Source: Spongiactinospora sp. TRM90649
GTDB taxonomy: Bacteria > Actinomycetota > Actinomycetes > Streptosporangiales > Streptosporangiaceae
NCBI RefSeq assembly: GCF_029382225.1
Contig: NZ_JARLTC010000048.1
Span: forward strand, 1 to 64,000
Length of the DNA: 64,000 bases
Direction: 5' to 3'
The notes under the pieces are model-generated. The model saw nothing but the letters and a program-made list of their open reading frames with translations, searched no databases and had not been told where the DNA came from. The stretch's first letter is position 1. The number at the start of each line of letters is the position of its first letter. Positions 35,399 to 43,799 of this stretch are shown in pieces. The translations under genes were made by a program, and so were the position numbers.

Positions 35399-35439
35399 CG
35401 CCGTGCGTCCGCGCTCCGCGCACATGAGATCGTTTTCCT

Positions 35440-36408
35440 GTGTACTCCGCACGTGATCTGCTGGTCGAACTGGCCGGACGCCATGCCTTCGCCGATCTGG
35501 GGGCGCTCGCCCCCCTGGTCCTGGGGGGTGAGGATGGCGAGGAGGTCGCCGAGGTGTGTGAGTTCGGGCAGCGGCTGCTGTCGCTCGACGCGGAGGACTT
35601 CGCCTCGCGGGCGCGTGCCGTGCCCGCCGAGCTGCGCCGGCAGGCGCGGGCCTGCCACATGCCGCAGACCCCGCGCGAGCAGCCGCGTGGGGCGCTGGCC
35701 TCGCTGCGGCCCGCCTACGGCCTGCTCCTTGAGGTGATCGAGGTGCGCTGGCACCGGCGCGAGCTGAGCCCGATGACGGCGGCGCTCCACATCGCCGCCG
35801 AATACCTGCCGCTGCTGGCGTGCGAGCCGGTGCTCGGCCACGCGGGCGACCCGGCCATGTGGCCGGAGGGCCTGACCGCGCGGGGCAGCAGGTTCGGCGC
35901 GATCGGCGACCGCGAGTGCGACCACACCAGATCCGAGCAGTCGGCGGCCAACCGGACCCTCCGGGTCGCGGAGGAACCCGGCGAGGGCTGGCGGGCCTAC
36001 TTCGACCGCCAGCACAGCCAGGTGGCGGGGGCGCTGGCCACCTGTGTGGCCAGGTGCCGCAACCCGTGCACCGCGATGGACTGGGTGTCCGAGCCCGCCC
36101 GCGCCGGGCTGACGCTGCGTGCCAAGGTCGCGCTGGCGTTCGCCGACACCCCGCTGGTCCGGCTGCGCCACGCGGCCCCGGTCGGGCACGGTTTCGGCGT
36201 TCCCTCCCCCGAGGAGGTCCTCGACGCGTGGGAGCGCAGCCGGGCCGTACTGGACAAGAACCCGATCGGGCACGCCGCCACCCGCGACGACGGGTTCATC
36301 CTGCCCGGGCTGCCCGCGCTCTTCTCCGCCGTCGCCGAGGCCCCCGTGGAGTCCTCGCGGCTGCTCCGCGACATCGGCGGCCACCTGGTCGAGAGGATCG
36401 GCGGCTGA
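35440..36408 (+). CDS. conserved-type hypothetical protein next to kinase
   Basis: This 322-residue soluble protein has no signal peptide or membrane helix. It is rich in Ala, Arg and Leu and probably mostly helical. Notable short stretches are RQARACHMPQTPREQPRG, a CVARCRNPC cysteine cluster, and the C-terminal VPSPEEVLDAWERSRAVLDKN. I do not recognise the family. Codon usage is typical and the GTG start follows the kinase stop by 42 bases. It could be a kinase substrate or partner, and the cysteine cluster might bind a metal. Neither is shown by the sequence. Confidence 0.75.
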   Translation: MYSARDLLVELAGRHAFADLGALAPLVLGGEDGEEVAEVCEFGQRLLSLDAEDFASRARAVPAELRRQARACHMPQTPREQPRGALASLRPAYGLLLEVIEVRWHRRELSPMTAALHIAAEYLPLLACEPVLGHAGDPAMWPEGLTARGSRFGAIGDRECDHTRSEQSAANRTLRVAEEPGEGWRAYFDRQHSQVAGALATCVARCRNPCTAMDWVSEPARAGLTLRAKVALAFADTPLVRLRHAAPVGHGFGVPSPEEVLDAWERSRAVLDKNPIGHAATRDDGFILPGLPALFSAVAEAPVESSRLLRDIGGHLVERIGG

Positions 36409-36432
36409 GCCCGGCGGTTCGGTCCGGTGGCC

Positions 36433-37164
36433 TCAGCGGCCGGGCACGGGCAGCAGCGCCAGGTGCTCGCTGGTCACCAGGTCGAACCTGAGCGCCAGGG
36501 ACACCAGCGCGTGCCGCTGCCAGTCGGCCTTGCCGTCGCCGTCCTGCGGCCTTTTGACGTGGAGCTTCTTCTCCGCCAGGTAGCCGATGTGGAACCCGAT
36601 CGCGGTACGGCTCAGCCCCAGGCCGGGCAGCCGGTCCATGATCTCGGGGATGGTCGGGATGCGCGAGGACGCCGGGTCGCGCAGCCTGGGCTCGCACAGC
36701 GCCACCAGGATCCGGAAGTACTTGGCGTTCTGGTCGAGCGGGTAGGCGACCTGCGTGGCCGCGCCGCTCCGGTCGGCGCTTCCCGGCAAGGCGTGCCGGT
36801 GCTGGGGCGCGAACACCAGGAACGAGACGGTGCCGTCCACCGCGGGCAGGCTCACCCTGGAGAACTCGAACGGGATCGGCGCGCCCATCCGCCCGGGGGG
36901 CACCTTGACGAACTCGCCGCCGCCCTCCGGGTTGTCCACCACGTAGGTCTTCGCGGTGTTGAGGTTGGACAGCAGCCAGTAGTCGCCGACGGCGGTGATC
37001 TCCCCCGCCCGGCGCGACACCGCCGGGTCGTCGAGCGGGATGTCCACCGGGGAGCCGGGCGTCCCGCGCCCGAAGTGGGCGCGCTCGCCGGGGCCGAGCT
37101 CCAGCGAGTACGGCCGGTCGGCCGTCGGCGAGGCGGCCATCTGGATCAGGATCGTGCTGTGCAT
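36433..37164 (-). CDS. FHA-domain protein with C-terminal winged-helix-like region
   Basis: Residues of about 20-120 form a forkhead-associated phosphothreonine-binding domain: FGRGTPGSPVDIPL, then the core SRRAG, and LLSNLNTAKTYV, which gives the conserved Gly-Arg, Ser-Arg and Asn contacts. The C-terminal half (about 145-243) has NAKYFRILVALCEPRL and IPEIMDRLPGLGLSRTAIGFHIGYLAEKK, a helix-turn-helix pattern. It is thus a likely phosphorylation-responsive DNA-binding protein. It is divergent from the kinase-transglycosylase gene and convergent with the unknown gene behind the first kinase, making either kinase its probable partner. Confidence 0.85.
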   Translation of the reverse strand: MHSTILIQMAASPTADRPYSLELGPGERAHFGRGTPGSPVDIPLDDPAVSRRAGEITAVGDYWLLSNLNTAKTYVVDNPEGGGEFVKVPPGRMGAPIPFEFSRVSLPAVDGTVSFLVFAPQHRHALPGSADRSGAATQVAYPLDQNAKYFRILVALCEPRLRDPASSRIPTIPEIMDRLPGLGLSRTAIGFHIGYLAEKKLHVKRPQDGDGKADWQRHALVSLALRFDLVTSEHLALLPVPGR

Positions 37165-37368
37165 CGGTGCGGGACCCTACTCGTCGTGGCGTTGGTGGTC
37201 GAGACGCGCGCGGTGCGGTCGCTCCGGCGAGCGGCGGGGCCACCGAGTGCGTCAAGTCATGACATCTCGCCGTATATGCGACCGCCTTCCTCCGATCCTG
37301 CGTGTCCTGCGGCGATTCCGTAACCTGGTAGATCCCAGGTCGGGTGGAAGAAACCTCGATCATCGGCG

Positions 37369-39132
37369 ATGATGAGCCGAATGACGGCACCCTCCCATGC
37401 GGGTCGCTACCGGATCGAGCAGATCATCGGGGTCGGCGGGTTCGCCTCCGTCTATCTCGCCTACGACGACGAACTCCGCTCTCCGGTGGCCGTCAAGATC
37501 CTCGCCGACAACTGGGCGCGCCGCTCCGACGTGCGCGAGCGGTTCCTGCAGGAGGCCAGGCTGCTGCGCAGGGCCGACTCGCACTGGCTGGTCCAGGTCT
37601 TCGACATCGGCGAGCTGGCCGACGGCAGGCCGTACTTCGTGATGACCTACGCCGACCGGGGCACCCTGGGCGACCGCCTGGCCGATCGGCGGCCCGCCGT
37701 GGCCGAGACCCTCCGGACGATCCAGCGGATCTCGCAGGGCGTGGCGGTGCTGCACAGCATCGGGGTGGTCCACCGCGACCTGAAGCCGTCCAACGTGCTG
37801 TTCTGCACGCGCCCCGAGGGCGGCGAACGGGTCATGGTGGCCGACCTCGGCATCGCGCGCTCCACCGACCACCTGTCCGGGCTCACGCTCCCGGCGGGCT
37901 CGCCCGGCTACCAGGCCCCCGAGCAACTCCACTTCGACGGGGCACCAGACGCCCGCGCCGACGTGCATGGCCTGGGCGCGCTGACCTACCACATGCTCAC
38001 CGGCACGGTCCCCGACCGGCCAGAGCGCCGGGTGCCGCCGAGCGGGCTGCGGCCCGAGGTGCCGCCCGAGATCGACGAAGTGGTGATGCGGGCGCTGGAA
38101 CCCGACCGCGAGGGCCGCTGGCCCGACGCGGCCGCCTACGCCGCCGCCCTGCTCACCGCGACCCGTGCGGCGATCCCGGAGGCCGCCCTCGCCGTCGAGC
38201 CCGGCGATGTCGCTCCCCCGGCCCCTCCGCGCCCGAGCGGCGACGCGAGCGACGGCGGGCCGGAGCCCCGAGGCGAGGTCCCGGAGGACGACGGCACGCG
38301 GGATCCGGCTCATGGCACCGGGAGCGACCAGGAGGTCCTCGCCGTGCTACGGCCCGGCGACGTCGCTCCGGCGGCTCCGGAGGGCGCCGGGCGCTTACCT
38401 GACGGCGAGCGGGAGACCGGAGACGGCCCGGAGCCGGACGGCGAAGCCACGCCGCTCCCCGACGGCACCCGGCGTTCAGCGATCGTACGGCGGCGGCTGG
38501 CCTGGGCAGGGGCGGCCCTGGGAACGATGGCGATGATCGCGATCACGCTGGCCGTGTTCGACGGCGCGCGCGACGGCGCCCTCAGGAACGGCCCGGCGAC
38601 GCGCTCGGCCGGCACCGACACCGCGACCGAGGTCGAGACCGGCGCCGTACCGCCGTTCGGCGACCCGACCGGCCGCCTGCTGCGTCTCGACTCCGACATC
38701 CCCAAGGAGTACCGCGCCCTGATCGTCGGGGCGGGCACGCGCTGCGAGCTGCGCGGCCTGAGCCCGACGCTGATCGCGGCCATGCTGAAGGCGGAGTCCG
38801 ACTTCGACGCCGCCCTGTCCGACCCCTCCGTCGACGAGTACGGCATCGCCCGCTGGACCCCCAGCGTCCTGTGGCACTGGCAGCCCGGCGGCCTGAAGAG
38901 CCCGCAGCCGACCCCGCCGATCACCCCGGAGCTGTCGATCACGGCCATGGGCCGCTTCCTGTGCGGGCTCGGCCCGCGGATCGTCGACATCCCGGGCGAT
39001 CCCGCGCTCAACCTCGCGGCCCTCTACCGCAGCGGCGTGGACCCCATGCACCGTGACGGGGGCGTGCCCAAGCGGTGGCGCGACTACGTCGACAAGGTCG
39101 GCCGGTACATGCGCGACTACGCGCCGCGCTGA
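37369..39132 (+). CDS. Ser/Thr kinase fused to an extracellular lytic-transglycosylase-like domain
   Basis: The 587-residue protein starts with a complete kinase domain (about 12-265): Lys43, VHRDLKPSN at 134-142, and DLG instead of DFG at 159-161. A long acidic Pro-rich linker (270-370) and one transmembrane helix (about 377-396) follow. The extracellular part (about 440-585) reads LIAAMLKAESDFDAALSDPS and YGIARWTPSVL, the pattern of the SLT/goose-lysozyme fold with a catalytic-type Glu476. This differs from the usual PASTA sensor. It may sense or cut peptidoglycan. The start may be 37369 or 37381. Confidence 0.85.
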   Translation: MMSRMTAPSHAGRYRIEQIIGVGGFASVYLAYDDELRSPVAVKILADNWARRSDVRERFLQEARLLRRADSHWLVQVFDIGELADGRPYFVMTYADRGTLGDRLADRRPAVAETLRTIQRISQGVAVLHSIGVVHRDLKPSNVLFCTRPEGGERVMVADLGIARSTDHLSGLTLPAGSPGYQAPEQLHFDGAPDARADVHGLGALTYHMLTGTVPDRPERRVPPSGLRPEVPPEIDEVVMRALEPDREGRWPDAAAYAAALLTATRAAIPEAALAVEPGDVAPPAPPRPSGDASDGGPEPRGEVPEDDGTRDPAHGTGSDQEVLAVLRPGDVAPAAPEGAGRLPDGERETGDGPEPDGEATPLPDGTRRSAIVRRRLAWAGAALGTMAMIAITLAVFDGARDGALRNGPATRSAGTDTATEVETGAVPPFGDPTGRLLRLDSDIPKEYRALIVGAGTRCELRGLSPTLIAAMLKAESDFDAALSDPSVDEYGIARWTPSVLWHWQPGGLKSPQPTPPITPELSITAMGRFLCGLGPRIVDIPGDPALNLAALYRSGVDPMHRDGGVPKRWRDYVDKVGRYMRDYAPR

Positions 39133-39138
39133 TCGCCC

Positions 39139-39510
39139 TCACCCCGGCGACGCGGCCTGCTGGGCCAGCGCGGCGATGCCGTAGACCACCCCGCCCACGA
39201 GGTCGCCGCCGCTGAACGCGGTGGCCATGGACATCGCGACCATGCGGCACCGGGCGTCGGTCAGCCTGCGCCGGACGCGCTCGCCGGTCACGATCTCCAG
39301 CGCGTGGGCGCCGGGATCGACGAAGACCAGCACGGCGCGGGGGGCGTCGTCGCCCAGGGCGGCGTGCAGGCGCTCGGCGTAGTGGCGGCCCCCGGCGGGC
39401 GCGGGGCCGAGGTAGACGGCGAACCTGAGCCCGGAGCGGCGTTCGGCCTGCTGTACGGCCACGCGGATGTCGTCCGCCTGGAGAGTGGAGAGCGCGCGCA
39501 CGGCCCTCAC
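39139..39510 (-). CDS. DUF5130/TPM-like small protein
   Basis: The 123-residue product has TPM-fold features: VAVQQAERRSGLRFAVYLGP, then AVLVFVDPGAHALEIVTGERVRRRL and MATAFSGGDLVGGVVYGIAALAQQA. The architecture resembles the actinobacterial DUF5130 family found near pepN and globin genes. Its GTG start overlaps the stop of the upstream membrane protein gene (GTGA), so translation is coupled. No signal peptide or helix is evident, so it may act on the membrane partner. The function is unknown. Confidence 0.75.
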   Translation of the reverse strand: MRAVRALSTLQADDIRVAVQQAERRSGLRFAVYLGPAPAGGRHYAERLHAALGDDAPRAVLVFVDPGAHALEIVTGERVRRRLTDARCRMVAMSMATAFSGGDLVGGVVYGIAALAQQAASPG

Positions 39511-39821
39511 CACCCCGCCGAGGCGCCGCCGTTGCGGCCGGGCTCGGAGGTCTCGGCCAGCGCGGGCCAGTCCGACTCGGGGGCGCCGATCCAGCCGGGG
39601 CGGTGATCCAGGAGCACCAGGCCGGAATCGGTCACGCCGTGCTCGCCGTGGCCGGGCCTGCCGTGTCCGGGCCCGCCGAACCACACCACGCCGGGATGCG
39701 CCGGGGGGCTCGACCTGGCGGCCGCCGCTCTTCCCGGCATCAGCACCACGATGGTGATCAGAATGAACAGACCTGCTGAAATACCGATGAGTGTGCCAAG
39801 CACCTCGATCGCGCTGTCCAC
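39507..39821 (-). CDS. small single-helix membrane protein coupled to the DUF5130-like gene
   Basis: About 104 residues. A strong N-terminal transmembrane helix (VLGTLIGISAGLFILITIVVLM) is followed by an Arg/Ala segment and a Gly/His-rich stretch (PGHGRPGHGEHG), then a polar tail. GTG at 39821 is the chosen start, with GGGA upstream; in-frame codons to 39857 are open. The His-rich loop could bind metal. I do not recognise the family. The stop overlaps the start of the DUF5130-like gene. Confidence 0.65.
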   Translation of the reverse strand: MDSAIEVLGTLIGISAGLFILITIVVLMPGRAAAARSSPPAHPGVVWFGGPGHGRPGHGEHGVTDSGLVLLDHRPGWIGAPESDWPALAETSEPGRNGGASAGW

Positions 39822-39857
39822 AGGTTGAACGTATCCCTCTGAAGAAGGCGCGTCCAC

Positions 39858-40034
39858 GCGTTAGGATCACGAATCTGTGGGCCGTCGGCACCTGGGCGGA
39901 GCATGCGCCGGTTCCGGAGTTGTCTAGAGAGGAAAGGGATAGATACCCGGTTTCCGGCCTAGCGAAGCGGGTGAAGGCAGCCACAAAAGTGTGAACCAGG
40001 GAAGACTAGGCAACCTCTCAGCGACTCGGCTACG
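39858..40034. other. AT-richer leader upstream of the NERD gene
   Basis: About 180 bases with unusually low third-position GC and no recognised gene. A plus-strand frame ends at 39994 but uses rare codons (AGA, AGG, CTA, GTT). No known riboswitch pattern is recognised. No Shine-Dalgarno precedes the NERD start, and a TACGGT box at 40031-40036 would suit a leaderless start at GTG 40044. Confidence 0.4.
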
Positions 40035-40862
40035 GTGAGTTACGTGGATCTCGGCCAAGTTCCAGAAGACGGTCACACTCAGTCACCAATTTGGGTGAGT
40101 GACCGGCCGGCTCAATCGTCGGCTCGCCCCACCGCGCCTCCCTCGACGTTCGCTCCACTCGAACGTGCGTCCTTGCGGAGCCTGCTCCAGGATCCGAAGT
40201 ACCGGCCGCTGCGCCGGCGGGTGCTGATCGCCCTGCTCGGCGGCATCCTCTTCGGCATCCTGTTGTCGGACTGGCGCGCGGGAGTCACCGGTGCGGTGGT
40301 CGCGGCGATCGCCGACACCGTCTACCGCGCGCGGTCCGCCTCTTCCGTGCCCGCCTGGCGACGTCCCTCCGTCGCCGAGCGCCGTACGGAGGCCCAGCTC
40401 AAGAAGCTGGAGCGGAGCGGCTACCGCACACTGCACGCCCGCGCCATCCCGGACAGCGAAGCGCAGATCGATCACCTGGTGATCGGCCCTACCGGGGTGT
40501 ACGCGGTCGACTCCGAGAAGTGGGACAAGCGCCTGCCGGTTCGGGTCCAGTCCGGCAAGCGGCTGTTCCACGGTCCCTTCACCCAGAAGCCGCGCCTCGT
40601 CGAGGCGGCGTGGGAGGCGGCCCAGGCCAGCCAGCTGATCGGCGAGAAGCTCGAACGCGAGCTGGTCGTCGTGCCCTCGCTGGCGATCTACGGCCCGGCC
40701 ATCCCATGGAAGATCCTGACGATCCGCGACGTCGACGTGTTCGAGGGCAGCCGGGTCCGCAGGTGGATCACCAAGCGGGAGCACTCCCTCACCGACGAAG
40801 AGATCAACAGGATCTACGAGGCGGCCGAGCAGGTACTGCCCGCGCGCTACGCCGAGAGCTGA
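40035..40862 (+). CDS. NERD-domain membrane protein
   Basis: The 275-residue protein has two closely spaced hydrophobic helices (about 62-95: VLIALLGGILFGILL and AGVTGAVVAAIADTVY). A NERD (nuclease-related) domain follows, with RRTEAQLKKLERSGYRTL, AQIDHLVIGPTGVYAVDSEKW and the strand LVVVPSLAIYG. The Asp-His/Asp-Ser-Glu-Lys elements resemble a PD-(D/E)xK core, so nuclease activity is possible but not established for the family. The start may be the GTG at 40035 or 40044. It stands alone between the DUF5130 pair (divergent) and ilvD. Confidence 0.82.
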   Translation: MSYVDLGQVPEDGHTQSPIWVSDRPAQSSARPTAPPSTFAPLERASLRSLLQDPKYRPLRRRVLIALLGGILFGILLSDWRAGVTGAVVAAIADTVYRARSASSVPAWRRPSVAERRTEAQLKKLERSGYRTLHARAIPDSEAQIDHLVIGPTGVYAVDSEKWDKRLPVRVQSGKRLFHGPFTQKPRLVEAAWEAAQASQLIGEKLERELVVVPSLAIYGPAIPWKILTIRDVDVFEGSRVRRWITKREHSLTDEEINRIYEAAEQVLPARYAES

Positions 40863-41014
40863 CGCGAGAGCGGTTCCACATACCCGCGCGCCCGCCACGT
40901 GGGCACGTCGGGTCAGTGTCCGGTGTGTGGACTTGACGTCTCATTTACCGGGCGTACGCCGTACCATTTGAAGACTCGCCTGTCTTCAGGTTCGTCTTCG
41001 ATGGGAGATGCGTC

Positions 41015-42853
41015 ATGCCTCCGCTCAGGTCGCGAACGGTCACACACGGCAGGAACATGGCCGGTGCCCGGGCCCTACTCCGGGCGACCGGCGTAGCGGG
41101 GAGCGACTTCGGCAAGCCCATCGTCGCCGTCGCCAACAGCTTCACGCAGTTCGTCCCCGGCCATGTCCACCTGCGCGAGGTCGGCGACGTGGTGGCCGGG
41201 GCCGTCCGGGAGGCGGGCGCCATCCCTCGCGAGTTCAACACCATCGCGGTCGACGACGGCATCGCCATGGGCCACGGCGGCATGCTCTACTCGCTGCCCA
41301 GCCGCGAGCTGATCGCCGACGCGGTCGAGTACATGGTCAACGCGCACTGCGCCGACGCCCTGGTCTGCGTGTCCAACTGCGACAAGATCACGCCGGGCAT
41401 GCTGCTGGCCGCGCTGCGGCTCAACATCCCGACCGTGTTCGTCTCCGGCGGGCCGATGGAGGCGGGCAAGACGCCCGGCCGCAAGCTCGACCTGATCGAC
41501 CCGATGATCGCCGCCGCCGACGACTCGGTGTCCGACGAAGAGCTGCTCCAGATGGAGGAGAGCGCCTGCCCGACGTGCGGCTCGTGCAGCGGCATGTTCA
41601 CCGCCAACTCGATGAACTGCCTGGCCGAGGCGATCGGGCTGGCGCTGCCCGGCAACGGCACCACGCTGGCCACCCACACCGCCCGGCGGGCGCTGTTCGA
41701 GCAGGCCGGCCGTACGGTGGTCGACATCACCCGCCGCTACTACGAGCAGGACGACGAGTCCGTGCTCCCTCTGTCCATCGCCACGCGCGACGCGTTCGAG
41801 AACGCGATGGCCCTCGACGTGGCCATGGGCGGCTCCACCAACACGATCCTGCACCTGCTGGCGGCGGCCAGGGAGGCCGGGGTCGACTTCGGCCTGAAGG
41901 AGATCAACGAGCTGTCGCTGCGGGTGCCCTGCCTGTGCAAGGTCGCCCCGGCCACGGCGAAGTACCACGTGGAAGACGTCCACCGGGCGGGCGGCATCCC
42001 CGCGATCCTGGGCGAACTCGACCGCGCGGGCCTGCTGCACCGCGACGTGCCGACCATCCACAGCGCGACTCTGGCCGACTACATCGCCGAATGGGACCCG
42101 GTGTCCCCCACGGTGCGCCCCGAGGCCGTCGAGCTGTGGCACGCGGGGCCCGGCAACGTCCGCACGGTCAAGCCGTACTCGCAGAGCGCCCGCTGGGACT
42201 CCCTCGACCTCGACCGCGAGCAGGGGTGCGTGCGCGAGCTCGGGCACGCCTACTCGCGTGACGGCGGCCTGGCCGTCCTGTACGGCAACCTGTCGCTCGA
42301 CGGCGCGGTGGTGAAGACCGCCGGGGTCGACGAGTCCATCTGGCGGTTCTCCGGCCCGGCCGTGGTGTTCGAGTCGCAGGAGGACGCCGTCGAGGGCATC
42401 CTCAACGACCGCGTCAAGCCTGGCGACGTCGTGGTCATCCGCTACGAGGGCCCCAAGGGCGGCCCCGGCATGCAGGAGATGCTCTACCCGACCTCCTTCC
42501 TGAAGGGCAAGGGCCTGGGCAAGGCGTGCGCGCTGGTGACCGACGGGCGCTTCTCCGGCGGCACCTCCGGCCTCTCGATCGGCCACGCCTCCCCGGAGGC
42601 GGCCGAGGGCGGCGTGATCGCGCTGGTCGAAGACGGCGACATCATCGACATCGACATCCCCGGGCGCTCGATGGAGCTGAAGGTCGCCGAGGGCGTCCTC
42701 GCCGCGCGCCGTGAGCGCCTGCTGACCGAGCGGCAGGGCTACCGCCCGGCGAACCGCCAGCGGACGGTCAGCGCCGCCCTGCAGGCGTACGCCGCGCTCA
42801 CCACCTCCGCCTCCACCGGGGCCTCCCGCGACCTCTCGCAGCTCTCCAAGTGA
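41015..42853 (+). CDS. ilvD: dihydroxy-acid dehydratase
   Basis: This enzyme dehydrates 2,3-dihydroxy acids to 2-keto acids in branched-chain amino acid synthesis, using an iron-sulfur cluster. The 612-residue protein has the cluster ligands in SNCDKITPGML (Cys122) and CPTCGSCSGMF (Cys185-191), plus the C-terminal TDGRFSGGTSGLSIGH signature. It begins 152 bases after the NERD gene with a GGGAGATGCGTC region before the ATG. A short GAAGAC/GTCTTC hairpin lies in the leader, but no attenuator peptide is clear. The other ilv genes are not nearby, which is common for ilvD. Confidence 0.97.
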   Translation: MPPLRSRTVTHGRNMAGARALLRATGVAGSDFGKPIVAVANSFTQFVPGHVHLREVGDVVAGAVREAGAIPREFNTIAVDDGIAMGHGGMLYSLPSRELIADAVEYMVNAHCADALVCVSNCDKITPGMLLAALRLNIPTVFVSGGPMEAGKTPGRKLDLIDPMIAAADDSVSDEELLQMEESACPTCGSCSGMFTANSMNCLAEAIGLALPGNGTTLATHTARRALFEQAGRTVVDITRRYYEQDDESVLPLSIATRDAFENAMALDVAMGGSTNTILHLLAAAREAGVDFGLKEINELSLRVPCLCKVAPATAKYHVEDVHRAGGIPAILGELDRAGLLHRDVPTIHSATLADYIAEWDPVSPTVRPEAVELWHAGPGNVRTVKPYSQSARWDSLDLDREQGCVRELGHAYSRDGGLAVLYGNLSLDGAVVKTAGVDESIWRFSGPAVVFESQEDAVEGILNDRVKPGDVVVIRYEGPKGGPGMQEMLYPTSFLKGKGLGKACALVTDGRFSGGTSGLSIGHASPEAAEGGVIALVEDGDIIDIDIPGRSMELKVAEGVLAARRERLLTERQGYRPANRQRTVSAALQAYAALTTSASTGASRDLSQLSK

Positions 42854-42936
42854 GCCCCGGCCGGCCCGTCCTTTCGGGGGCGGGCCGAGGGCGGTCCGAC
42901 GCGACGATGTGTTCGAGAAATGTCGGTAGCCGCAGG

Positions 42937-42948
42937 TAAAATCGGGGT
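42937..42948 (+). promoter_or_regulatory. -10 box of a leaderless message
   Basis: TAAAAT (42937-42942) stands 6 bases upstream of the WYL gene ATG and no ribosome site is present. TTCGAG at 42912-42917 could be a weak -35 with a 19-base spacer. Confidence 0.55.
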
Positions 42949-43440
42949 ATGACTAACGTCATGGAGGCCCCTTCTCGCACGCTCAACGCCGCCGAGATAG
43001 CCGCGCTCGCCCTCTCGCTCGCGCACCTGGGTGCCGGGCCGCAGTCGGTGACCGCACGGCGTGGCCTGCGCCACGCGTTCGACCATCTCGACCTCGACGA
43101 CGACGTCGTCGCCGCCACCCTCGCCACCCTGACGACCCCGCTGTCCGCCGACACCGCTGCCAGAGCCAAGCTCATCGCCGAGGCGATCACCGGCCGCCGC
43201 GTCATCCGGCTGCACTACCGCGACGCGGGCGACCGCCTCAGCGTCCGCGAGGTGGATCCGGTGACGTGCCTGGTCCACCGCGACTACTGGTACCTGGTCG
43301 GCATGTGCCGGCTCAAGCGGGCCATCCGCGCCTTCCGCTTCGACCGGATCATCGCCGTCGAACCCACCAACGCCCCCGCGCGACCGCATCTGGCAGAGCG
43401 CTTCCTGCCCTTCCAGCGCCGCGCCCGCAAGGCCGCCTGA
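42949..43440 (+). CDS. stand-alone WYL-domain protein
   Basis: This 163-residue protein consists almost entirely of a WYL ligand-sensing domain (about 70-145: GRRVIRLHYRDAG, EVDPVTCLVHRDYWYLVGMC, and RAFRFDRIIAV). WYL domains usually follow a helix-turn-helix in transcriptional regulators, and here the N-terminal 65 residues are helical but lack a clear wing or HTH. It may be a sensor without its own DNA-binding domain or a truncated regulator. No partner regulator is adjacent. The ATG is only 6 bases from a TAAAAT box, so the message is probably leaderless. Confidence 0.8.
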   Translation: MTNVMEAPSRTLNAAEIAALALSLAHLGAGPQSVTARRGLRHAFDHLDLDDDVVAATLATLTTPLSADTAARAKLIAEAITGRRVIRLHYRDAGDRLSVREVDPVTCLVHRDYWYLVGMCRLKRAIRAFRFDRIIAVEPTNAPARPHLAERFLPFQRRARKAA

Positions 43441-43509
43441 CCCGACGAGCCGGGCGCGGCCGGTGAACATCCGCCGCGCCCGAAGCGGGCTATGGAATGC
43501 CCGAAATGC

Positions 43510-43535
43510 GGCGGTCGCCACGCAAGGTGACCGCC
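43510..43535. terminator. bidirectional hairpin between convergent genes
   Basis: GGCGGTCGCC and GGTGACCGCC (one G-T pair) enclose ACGCAA between the convergent WYL and zinc-ribbon genes. Confidence 0.6.
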
Positions 43536-43566
43536 GTGGAGGAGATCTCAGGGGTGCCGCGCGGCG

Positions 43567-43779
43567 TCAGCCGCAGCAGCCGCCCCCACAGCAACCCCCG
43601 CCGGAGGCGCGCGGGGCGGCCGGGGCGGCGCTGCCACCCGTCATGGCGACGGTGGACAGCAGCTTCACCGTGTCGTCGTGGCCGTCAGGGCACTGGGCGG
43701 GGTCACTCGCCTGAGCCATCGGCCGGGACAGCTCGAAGGTGCTCCCGCAGGCACGGCACCGATAGTCATAACGCGGCAT
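43567..43779 (-). CDS. FmdB-family zinc-ribbon protein
   Basis: This 70-residue protein starts MPRYDYRCRACGSTFE, the FmdB zinc-ribbon signature, with Cys8/Cys11 and a second, degenerate pair around AQCPDGHDDTVK. It ends in a Gly/Cys-rich GGGCCGGGCCG tail, common in this family. Its role is unknown; the family was first linked to formamidase loci. It lies convergent to the WYL gene and just downstream of the pdxA/deoR relic on the same strand. Confidence 0.88.
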   Translation of the reverse strand: MPRYDYRCRACGSTFELSRPMAQASDPAQCPDGHDDTVKLLSTVAMTGGSAAPAAPRASGGGCCGGGCCG

Positions 43780-43799
43780 GACCTGGATGCTACCGCAGC

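Noticed and set aside
39791..39994. Plus-strand 67-codon frame ending KRVKAATKV before the NERD gene
   Set aside because: It uses AGA, AGG, CTA and GTT codons unlike neighbours and has no ribosome site, so it is more likely leader sequence.
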